Shown here: piece after piece, positions 5,499 through 11,459 of the stretch | Numbering within the stretch: position 1 is the first letter of the stretch | Layout: the number at the start of each line of letters is the position of its first letter | From: Elusimicrobiota bacterium | GTDB lineage: Bacteria; Elusimicrobiota; Elusimicrobia; UBA1565; UBA9628 | NCBI GenBank assembly: GCA_016194625.1 | Contig: JACQBB010000077.1 | Coordinates: forward strand, 1 to 11,459 | Direction: 5' to 3' | DNA: 11,459 nt | Notes under the pieces: generated by a model | What the model saw: the letters and a program-made list of their open reading frames with translations, nothing else | Databases searched by the model: none | What the model was told of the DNA's origin: nothing | Translations under genes and position numbers: made by a program

Positions 5499-6956
5499 AT
5501 GACCGCGCCCCTGCTGGCGGCGCTGCTCCTCGCCGCTCCCTCCGGCGCCCAGAACCGCGCCGGAGCCGTGGACGCCGTCGCCGTCGCCCCGGTGACGGGA
5601 CTGGGCGGGGCGCTCGGCTCGGCGCCGCAGGCGGTGACCCTGAACCTCGCCGCGCCGACGCTGTCCATGGTCGGCCCCGTGACGCCCGCGTTGGCGCCGT
5701 CCGCCGCCGCGCCGCTCGCCGCGCCCGCGCTGACGGTCGCGCCGGCGGCGTTCGCGCCCGCCGCCGCTCCCGTCGCGGCGCCCGTCCTCGTGCCGCTGCG
5801 CAAGACGATGGCGGAAGCGGCGCCCGAGGGGACGGAGAAGCTCGACGACGCCGCGATGATCCGCCTGACCAAGCGCCTGTTCGGCGAGGACGCGGGCGAG
5901 GACGCGGGGCTGGCCGCCTATCTGCGCCCGGACCGGCCGTTCGCCTTCGGCGCCAAGGAGAGCGCGGACTATCGCGCGGCGCGCGCCCCGGCCGACCGCG
6001 CCGTCGCGGCGGCGGCGCTGCTGCGCTCGGCGGGCGTCGCGGTCGAGGAGCGCGACGGGAAGGTCCGCGTGCTCCCGGTCAAGGACGGCTCGCCGCTGAA
6101 CCGGCTCGCCGAGGACCTGCGGCGCGCGCACGGCGCGGCCGTCGTGTACGACCCCGGACGCCTCGGCGACTCCGGCGTCGCGGCGTTCAATCATAAGGAG
6201 AACACGCTGTTCCTCCCCCACTTCGGCCATCCGAAGTCGTACGCGGCGGTCCTGCACGAGTCGCACCACTCGAACTACGCGGCGCGCCAGACGCGCGGCG
6301 ACCTGAGCCCGTTCCACGCCTCGCTGGTCGCCAAGAACGGCGCGGTGGTCCCGGGCGTGGTCTACTACGCGGGCTACATGTCGCTCGAGGAGCTGACCGC
6401 GCACGCCAAGACCCTCAAGCACCTGCTCGCCGCCGCGCGCCGCTCGGGCGACGCGGCCAAGCGCTGGGAGATCGAGGCCGAGGTGGTGAAGACGATGGAC
6501 GTCCGCCGCTCGGCGTCCATCACGCTGGCGCGCGTCCTGCGCCAGCTCGACGAGGGCGCGGCGGTCGAGCCCGTGCCCGACGGCCACTGGGTCCTGGCCG
6601 AGCTGGGGCCCGTCGGCGGCGGGCGCTGGCACCAGCTGAGCCTGCCGTGGAGCACGCTGTACCTGCCGGTCCTCGACGAGCCCGCGCCCGCGCCGAAGAC
6701 GGGGCTCGCCCGGCTGTTCTCCAAGAAGCCCCCGACGCCCGGACAGCGCGCCGCGCGCGCGACGGCCGCCGTGACGCTCGCGTACCTGCGCGAGACGGAC
6801 GCGCTGCTCGACGGCCTGCGCGACGGCCTGTGGTCCGAGGCGCTCGATTGGGAGGCGCTCAACGCGCTCGCCGACAGGCTGTCGCTGGCGGGGCCGCGCG
6901 CCGAAAAAGCGTTCGAATCCGCTAGACTTCCCGCGTGGACGCCCGCCAGACGCTGA
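5499..6956 (+). CDS. Secreted HExxH zinc metallopeptidase-like protein
   Basis: 485 residues. Short hydrophobic N-terminus (MTAPLLAALLLAAPSGAQ) acting as a probable signal peptide, followed by an Ala/Pro/Val-rich, low-complexity stretch to about residue 100, likely an extended linker. A globular part follows, with AVLHESHHSNY (HESHH at 253-257, two zinc ligands and a catalytic Glu) and about 40 residues later MSLEELTAHAKTLKHL, where E297 or E298 could be the third ligand as in gluzincins. The C-terminal ~190 residues are helical with no motif I know. The family is not recognised beyond that. An in-frame ATG at 5442 would add 19 residues, but would bury the TATACT element and spoil the signal peptide, so 5499 is preferred. 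The last 22 bases overlap the start of the TPR gene. Confidence 0.75.
   Translation: MTAPLLAALLLAAPSGAQNRAGAVDAVAVAPVTGLGGALGSAPQAVTLNLAAPTLSMVGPVTPALAPSAAAPLAAPALTVAPAAFAPAAAPVAAPVLVPLRKTMAEAAPEGTEKLDDAAMIRLTKRLFGEDAGEDAGLAAYLRPDRPFAFGAKESADYRAARAPADRAVAAAALLRSAGVAVEERDGKVRVLPVKDGSPLNRLAEDLRRAHGAAVVYDPGRLGDSGVAAFNHKENTLFLPHFGHPKSYAAVLHESHHSNYAARQTRGDLSPFHASLVAKNGAVVPGVVYYAGYMSLEELTAHAKTLKHLLAAARRSGDAAKRWEIEAEVVKTMDVRRSASITLARVLRQLDEGAAVEPVPDGHWVLAELGPVGGGRWHQLSLPWSTLYLPVLDEPAPAPKTGLARLFSKKPPTPGQRAARATAAVTLAYLRETDALLDGLRDGLWSEALDWEALNALADRLSLAGPRAEKAFESARLPAWTPARR
6923..6928 (+). promoter_or_regulatory. Leaderless-type -10 element for the TPR gene
   Basis: TAGACT inside the last codons of the metallopeptidase gene, exactly six bases (TCCCGC) before the GTG at 6935. 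The surrounding 6903-6929 stretch is locally AT-rich compared with the coding sequence around it, which supports selection for a promoter inside the gene. Confidence 0.5.
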
Positions 6957-9900
6957 CGCTCGTCGCGCCGCTGCCGCGGCTGTTCTTCATGGGGCGCTCC
7001 GGACGCTACGACCCCGCCCGCGCGCTCGTCCTGCGCGAGGCCGAATTCCTGGCGGGGGCCAAGGCGACGGGCCGCGGGAAGGACCCGCAGGCCCGCGCCG
7101 CGCGCGGGCGCTTCCTGAGGCTGCTCGGCCGCTTCGACGAGGCGCGCGTCGAGCTGGAGGCGGCCGCGAAGTCCGGCCTGCCCGAGGGCCTGGCGTTCCG
7201 CTGGGAGCTGTCGGCCGCGCAGGGGCGCCGCGACGACGACGGGCTCGAGGAGGCGCAGGCCGCCGCGCCCGACGACGCCCGCGTGCGCGCCTGGCGCGCG
7301 GTGAAGCTGGCCGAGTCGAGCCGCTGGGACGAGGCCGCCGCCGAGGCCGCCCGCGCCGCCGAGCGCGACCCGCGCTCGGCGTTCCCGCGCCTGATCCAGG
7401 GCCTGGCCCTGCTGAACGCCGGCGACCGGCCCGCCGCCGTCGCGGCGTTCGACGCGGGCCTGCGCCTGGACCCCCGGGCCGAATGGGCGCACCGCGCGCG
7501 CGCGATCGCCCTGTTCGAGGAGGGCCGCGAGGCCGAGTGCGTGGAGTCCTGCGCCGCCGCGATGCGCCTCAACGAGATGATCGGCACGCTGTTCATCCCG
7601 CTGGGCCTGTACCGCAGGAACCTCTCGACGCGCGAGTGCGTGGACGCCGCGACGAAGCGGATCGCCGCCGACCCCGGCGCGTGGTGGGCCAAGGTGTACC
7701 GCTCCGACTACCGCCGCGAGCCGTCGATCAACGAGAACGCGGGCGCCGTCCAGGACCTGCGCGACGCGCTGAAGGCGCGGCCCGACGTGGCCTGGACCTG
7801 GGCGTACCTGGCGCGCTGCCAGACCGCCGCCGGAGACTTCGGCGGCGCACGCGAGTCGCTGGAGACCGCGCACCGGCTCGACCCGGAGTGCGGCTGGATC
7901 CTGTCCTGGCGCGGCGAGCACCGCCGCCGCGCGGGCGACCCCAAGGGCGCGCTCGCCGACCTGGAGCGCGCGCTGGAGCTGGAGCCCGACTACGAGCTGG
8001 CCTACGCGTGGCGCGGCGGGGCCAAGCGCGCGCTCGGCCGCGCGAAGGAGGCCGTCGCCGACCTGACGACCGCGATCCGGCTCGACCCGACCTACGTCGA
8101 GTGGTGCCACTTCGAGCGCTTCAATTCGCTGCGCGACCTGGGCCGGACCGGCGACGCGCTCGACGACCTGCGCGAGGCCCACCGCCTGAACCCGAAGTTC
8201 GTCTACGAGACGGACGCCAAGAAGTTCCCGAAGGCGCTGAAGGAGCTGCTCAAGGTGCCCGCGAAGGACCCCCGCCGCGCGCTCGCGCTGTCCTGGGCGG
8301 GCGAGGTCCGCCTGCGCATGCGGGATTTCGCCGGGGCCGAGCAGGTCCTGGCGAAGGCGGTGAAGGCCGACGCGGGGCTCGCCTTCGCCCGCACTTTGCG
8401 CGGCCGCGCGCTCGGCGAGCTGGGCCGCTGGAAGGACGCGACGGCCGAGTTCGGCAAGGCCGTGGAGCTGGAGCCGCGCTCCGGCGTCGCCAAGGCCTGG
8501 CGCGGCCGCGCGAAGCTGATGCTGGGCGACGCCGCGGGAGCCGCGGCCGACCTCGCCGCCGCTCTGGAGTCCCGCACCGAGAAAGCCGCCGCCTGGATCC
8601 TGCAGTGGAAGGCCGAGGCCGAGCTGGCCGCGGGCCGCGCCGCCGACGCCGACGCGTCGGCCTCGCTGGCGCTGGAGGTCCACCCCCGCTACATGGAAGC
8701 GCGCCTGACGCGCGGCCTGGCGCGGGAGGAGCTCGGCCGCGCCGCCGAGGCGCTCGACGATCTGGAGAAGGCCTGCGCGCTCGCGCCCGACGACCCCAAG
8801 CCCGCCGCCGCGCGCGACCGCCTGCGCGCCGCGCTGGAGACGCCCGACGCCGCCGGCGCCGAGCGCCGCGCCGACCGCCTGACGCGCGAGGGCCGTCACG
8901 CCGAGGCCGAAGCGGTCCTGGGCGAGCTGCTCGCCGCGCGCCCCGACGACGCCGGCCTGCTCAAAAAGCGCGCCGACGCGCGCCGCCGCCAGGGCAAGTA
9001 CGCCGCGATGGTCGCCGACCTGGCGACGGTCGCGCGCAACTCCCCCCGCGACGCCGGCGCGCTGGTGAACCTGGGCGACGCCAAGCGCCACGCGCTCGAC
9101 TTCGGCGGCGCGCTCGCCGACGCCGAGGCCGCCCTGCGCCTCGACCCGGCGTCCGGCTACGCCTGGGTGCTGAAGGCCGAGGTCGAGCGCTCGCTCGGCC
9201 GCGGCGCGGCTTCCGTCGCGAGCGCGACGCGCGCCGTCGAGGCCGCGCCGGAGTGGACCTGGGCGCCCGTGGTCCGCGCGAAGGCGGAGCGCTTCGCCGG
9301 GGACCTGGCCGCCGCCGAGGCCGACACGCGCCGGGCCGAGAAGGCCGGCCCCGACCACTACGCGCTCGGCTGGCGCGCCGAGGTCCTGCGCAAGGCCGGC
9401 CGCCTCGACGACGCGCTCGCCGACGCGACGGCCGCGGTGAAGCTGCAGCCCGGCATCGCGTGGCTGCGCGCCCTGCGCGGGGAGATCCTGCGCGGCCTCG
9501 GCCGCGTCGAGGAAGGCTGGGCCGAGCTGAACAAGGCCGTGCTCACCGACGGCCACTGCTCGTGCGCGTTCGACTTCCTGGGCGCCGAGCCCGCGTCCGT
9601 GAAGGACGACCCGACGCTCGCCTGGGTGTACGCCTGGCGCGGCGGCGTCGCGCGCAAGGAGGGGCGCCTGGCCCCCGCGCGCGCGGACCTGCAGCGCGCG
9701 GTCCGCCTCGACCCGTCGGCCGGCTGGATGTGGGCGTGGCTCGGCGAGCTCGCGCTCGTCGAGGGCCGCTTCGCCGACGCCAAGGCCGCGCTCGACCGCG
9801 CGCTCAAGGCGCACCCGTCCTTGCCGCAGGCCCGCGTGTGGCGCGGCCAGGCGAATTTCGCGCTCGGCAAGGCCGCCCTCGCCGCCAAGGATTTCGACGC

Positions 9901-10048
9901 CGCGCTCGCCGCCGACCCCAACGACCCGCGGGCGGTGATCGGCGCGGCCGCCTGCCTGGAGAAGGCGGGCAAGACCAAGCAAGCCCAGGCCCTGTTCGCG
10001 CGCGCCAAGGCGCTCGCGCCGGGCCTTTTCGAGGAGGCCGCCGCCTGA
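6935..10048 (+). CDS. Giant cytoplasmic TPR protein
   Basis: 1037 residues with no signal peptide or membrane segment, so probably a cytoplasmic scaffold. Nearly the whole length is TPR-like 34-residue units of the form W..R......G...A..DL..A..LDP, in about four runs: ~45-425, ~447-625, ~640-870 and ~893-1037. They are separated by irregular segments: KKFPKALKELLKVPAKDP (429-446) and HCSCAFDFLGAEPASVKDD (873-891). Many repeats have Trp at the first helix (AWTWAYLAR, GWILSWRG, GWMWAWLGE). TPR arrays bind peptides or proteins; no enzymatic domain is visible. GTG start at 6935 follows a TAGACT element by six bases; it lies inside the preceding gene. The stop overlaps the start of the DUF483-like gene by one base, so the two are probably made together and may interact. 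Confidence 0.9.
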   Translation: MDARQTLTLVAPLPRLFFMGRSGRYDPARALVLREAEFLAGAKATGRGKDPQARAARGRFLRLLGRFDEARVELEAAAKSGLPEGLAFRWELSAAQGRRDDDGLEEAQAAAPDDARVRAWRAVKLAESSRWDEAAAEAARAAERDPRSAFPRLIQGLALLNAGDRPAAVAAFDAGLRLDPRAEWAHRARAIALFEEGREAECVESCAAAMRLNEMIGTLFIPLGLYRRNLSTRECVDAATKRIAADPGAWWAKVYRSDYRREPSINENAGAVQDLRDALKARPDVAWTWAYLARCQTAAGDFGGARESLETAHRLDPECGWILSWRGEHRRRAGDPKGALADLERALELEPDYELAYAWRGGAKRALGRAKEAVADLTTAIRLDPTYVEWCHFERFNSLRDLGRTGDALDDLREAHRLNPKFVYETDAKKFPKALKELLKVPAKDPRRALALSWAGEVRLRMRDFAGAEQVLAKAVKADAGLAFARTLRGRALGELGRWKDATAEFGKAVELEPRSGVAKAWRGRAKLMLGDAAGAAADLAAALESRTEKAAAWILQWKAEAELAAGRAADADASASLALEVHPRYMEARLTRGLAREELGRAAEALDDLEKACALAPDDPKPAAARDRLRAALETPDAAGAERRADRLTREGRHAEAEAVLGELLAARPDDAGLLKKRADARRRQGKYAAMVADLATVARNSPRDAGALVNLGDAKRHALDFGGALADAEAALRLDPASGYAWVLKAEVERSLGRGAASVASATRAVEAAPEWTWAPVVRAKAERFAGDLAAAEADTRRAEKAGPDHYALGWRAEVLRKAGRLDDALADATAAVKLQPGIAWLRALRGEILRGLGRVEEGWAELNKAVLTDGHCSCAFDFLGAEPASVKDDPTLAWVYAWRGGVARKEGRLAPARADLQRAVRLDPSAGWMWAWLGELALVEGRFADAKAALDRALKAHPSLPQARVWRGQANFALGKAALAAKDFDAALAADPNDPRAVIGAAACLEKAGKTKQAQALFARAKALAPGLFEEAAA
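10031..10037 (+). promoter_or_regulatory. Shine-Dalgarno for the DUF483-like gene
   Basis: GAGGAGG in the last codons of the TPR gene, 10 bases before the ATG at 10048. It is the clearest ribosome binding site in the window and sits before a gene lacking the TANNNT element, as expected for an internal operon gene. Confidence 0.55.
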
Positions 10049-10950
10049 TGGACTTCAAGATCGTCTCGAAGGACGGCCGCGAAGCGGTCATCCCGGGCTG
10101 GGGCAACCTGCCCGTCGAGCTGATGGCCGCCGTCGCCGGCGTGAAGCCCGTCGTCCACGCCTGGATCGACGAGCGCGAGAAGGCCGCGATCGAGAGGATG
10201 TGCGCCGTCCTCGGCCTCAAGGTCCACGTCTACTCGCACGGCGGCAAGGGCTCCGGCACCGGCCGCCTCGGCGTGATGATCGGGCCCGATCCGGCGAAGC
10301 TCGAGGCCTGCGCCGCCGTCTGGGACAAGCCGATGAACAACCCCGGCGAGCACCTCGGCTACTCGGCCTGCTGCGTGAAGAGCTTCTGGGAGTGGAACCC
10401 CTCCTTCGACCGCAAGCCCGAGGCCGACTGCATCGTGAAGGCCCTGAAGGCCACGCCGAAGGCGAAGACCCTGCCCTGGCTGCTCAACGACGCCTACTAC
10501 ATGTACTCGCGCCCGTGGTCGCAGGAGGACGTGGACCGCCGCGAGTCGATGGTCCGCGCCAACCCCGACTGGCCGCTCGACCTGCTCAACGTCAACGCCT
10601 GGCACCCGTGCTCCTACGCCTGCGCGGAGTCTCTGGCCAAGGCCGAGAAGACCTTCGCCGCGATGCGGAAGCACCTCCCCGCGCTCGCCGCGAAGGTGGA
10701 GGCCGCGCTGAAGCGCCCCGTCGCCTTCTGGGACTGGCACCGCTTCGCCGCGCTCGACGGGACCGTCGGCGCCGACGGCTCCGTGGCCTACTCCCGCGTC
10801 GCGCCGCCCTATTCGCTTTTGGAGAAGGACCTGCGCGCCGCCCTGGACTCCGGCGACCGCCTCGTCGCCGGCGACGGCGGCCTGACGGTGTTCAAGGGCA
10901 AGAAGAAGGTCGCGGACCTGAAGGGCGCCTACCTGCTCCCCTTCGCCTGA
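10048..10950 (+). CDS. DUF483-like protein
   Basis: 300 residues, soluble. The key signature is HLGYSACCVKSFWEW (GYSACCV at 104-110), matching the GYPxCCVxxF motif of DUF483, and later NAWHPCSYACAESLAKAEK (HPCSYAC at 186-192), matching the family's Cys-x-x-x-Cys-x-x-S region. C108, C109, C188 and C192 could bind a metal or cofactor, but this is inference; the family's function is unknown as far as I know. An N-terminal part (~1-95) has HAWIDEREKAAIERMCAVLGLKVH followed by a Gly-rich loop (HGGKGSGTGRLG). The frame is open far upstream, but only as a shadow of the TPR gene; ATG 10048 is chosen for its Shine-Dalgarno and the TGATG overlap with the TPR stop. A bidirectional terminator follows at its stop codon. 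Confidence 0.7.
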   Translation: MDFKIVSKDGREAVIPGWGNLPVELMAAVAGVKPVVHAWIDEREKAAIERMCAVLGLKVHVYSHGGKGSGTGRLGVMIGPDPAKLEACAAVWDKPMNNPGEHLGYSACCVKSFWEWNPSFDRKPEADCIVKALKATPKAKTLPWLLNDAYYMYSRPWSQEDVDRRESMVRANPDWPLDLLNVNAWHPCSYACAESLAKAEKTFAAMRKHLPALAAKVEAALKRPVAFWDWHRFAALDGTVGADGSVAYSRVAPPYSLLEKDLRAALDSGDRLVAGDGGLTVFKGKKKVADLKGAYLLPFA

Positions 10951-10982
10951 AAAGGGTGACGCCAGCGTCAGTCGACCCTTTT
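10950..10982. terminator. Bidirectional intrinsic terminator
   Basis: AAAAGGGT (10950-10957) pairs perfectly with ACCCTTTT (10975-10982). Inside lies a second hairpin, GACG-CCAG-CGTC (10958-10969), followed by a 5-base bulge AGTCG. The A-run and T-run at the two ends give a U-tract in either direction. It lies between two convergent genes and includes the last base of the DUF483-like stop and two bases of the opposite gene's TAA. Confidence 0.7.
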
Positions 10983-11459
10983 AGTCGGGTTTACCGGGTC
11001 CCGGAATCCCTTTGAGCCTCGCGAGCTGAGCTTTCGCGTCGGGGACCAAGGCCGGGTCGACGCCTTCCGCCGCGAGCGCCCGCTCCAACACCTTCATCGC
11101 TTCCGTTTTCTTGCCGTCGGCCTCCAGCGCCGACGCCAGGCTCATCGCCGCCGGCAGGAAGCCGGGCTTCGCCGCGAGCGCGGCGCGGAAGTCGGCGGCG
11201 GCCCCGGCCTTGTCTCCTGCCGTCCAGCGCGCCACGCCGCGGTCCGCGCGCAGTTCCGGGTCCTTCGGCAGTCGCTCCAGGCAGGCGTCGAACCAGGCGA
11301 TCGCCGCCTTCCCGCGCTCGCGCAGCAGCGGCGCGCGGCACGCGGCCGCGGCGTCGGCCGCGAGCGCCGCGTCCATCAAGGCCTTCGCCCCGGCAGCGTC
11401 GCCGTCCTCCCACCGCGACTCGGCCTCGGCGGCGGACAGCGCGGCGCGCGCCGCCGCCG
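10981..11459 (-). CDS. TPR-repeat protein, C-terminal fragment
   Basis: The 5' end lies beyond the right edge; the frame is open to the last base, giving about 158 residues. A conventional start is not needed inside the window: the TPR pattern already runs through the edge (ESRWEDGDAAGAKALMDAALAAD), so the TTG and ATG near 11379-11374 are internal codons. Three TPR-like units follow (WFDACLERLPKDPELRADRG, ARWTAGDKAGAAADFRAAL, and MSLASALEADGKKTEAMKVL), ending with KAQLARLKGIPGPGKPD and TAA. It is convergent with the DUF483-like gene and shares the bidirectional terminator. Whether it is secreted or has another domain at its N-terminus cannot be told. Confidence 0.8.
   Translation of the reverse strand, partial: AAARAALSAAEAESRWEDGDAAGAKALMDAALAADAAAACRAPLLRERGKAAIAWFDACLERLPKDPELRADRGVARWTAGDKAGAAADFRAALAAKPGFLPAAMSLASALEADGKKTEAMKVLERALAAEGVDPALVPDAKAQLARLKGIPGPGKPD

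Noticed and set aside
4623..6632. 669-codon minus-strand open frame spanning the divergent promoters
   Set aside because: It would cross both promoter elements and is a shadow of the YwiC-like and metallopeptidase genes, with no conserved motif.
6374..9982. 1202-codon open frame on the minus strand opposite the TPR gene
   Set aside because: Composition is Arg/Gly/Leu/Val-rich with no domain, typical of an antisense shadow in very GC-rich DNA; the plus strand has clear TPR repeats, a promoter element and a coupled downstream gene.
7483..10047. Upstream extension of the DUF483-like frame
   Set aside because: It overlaps the TPR gene in another frame and is Arg/Gly/Pro-rich; the ATG at 10048 has a Shine-Dalgarno and starts the conserved protein.
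1..11459. CRISPR array, tRNA/rRNA genes, insertion sequence or prophage
   Set aside because: No spaced direct repeats, no tRNA-like cloverleaf, no transposase or integrase and no terminal inverted repeats were seen.

Overview
The window is very GC-rich (by eye well above 70 %), dense bacterial chromosome with gaps of at most about 60 bases and no RNA genes, insertion sequences, CRISPR arrays or gaps over 300 bases. The high GC, the Ala/Pro-rich secreted proteins, the large TPR proteins and a DUF483-like gene suggest a little-cultured lineage. Elusimicrobiota is my best guess, but only as an inference; no marker gene in the window settles it.

Left block, minus strand, 5443 down to 1, six genes read leftward: a YwiC-like membrane protein; a secreted, Cys-rich M15/VanY-type carboxypeptidase; a 463-residue membrane protein whose N-terminal part looks like a type A24 (prepilin/CpaA) aspartic peptidase; an alpha-ketoglutarate/HExxH-type (TIGR04267-like) peptide hydroxylase relative; a 224-residue protein of unknown function; and the beginning of a secreted protein that runs off the window. 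The last four are tightly packed (1-base gap, 4-base overlap, 22-base overlap) and look like one translationally coupled operon. A membrane peptidase, a peptide-modifying enzyme and an unknown partner suggest a peptide maturation system, although no precursor peptide is visible here.

Right block, plus strand, 5499 to 10950, three genes: a secreted HExxH metallopeptidase-like protein, a 1037-residue cytoplasmic TPR protein, and a DUF483-like protein whose start overlaps the TPR stop by one base. A bidirectional hairpin terminator at 10950-10982 separates this block from a convergent, 5'-truncated TPR gene on the minus strand.

The strongest pattern in non-coding sequence is a TANNNT hexamer exactly 6 bases upstream of the start codon in front of all five genes that could begin a transcript (5443-, 4626-, 3577-, 5499+, 6935+). 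It is absent from the tightly coupled downstream genes. This is the layout expected for leaderless transcription from a -10 element.
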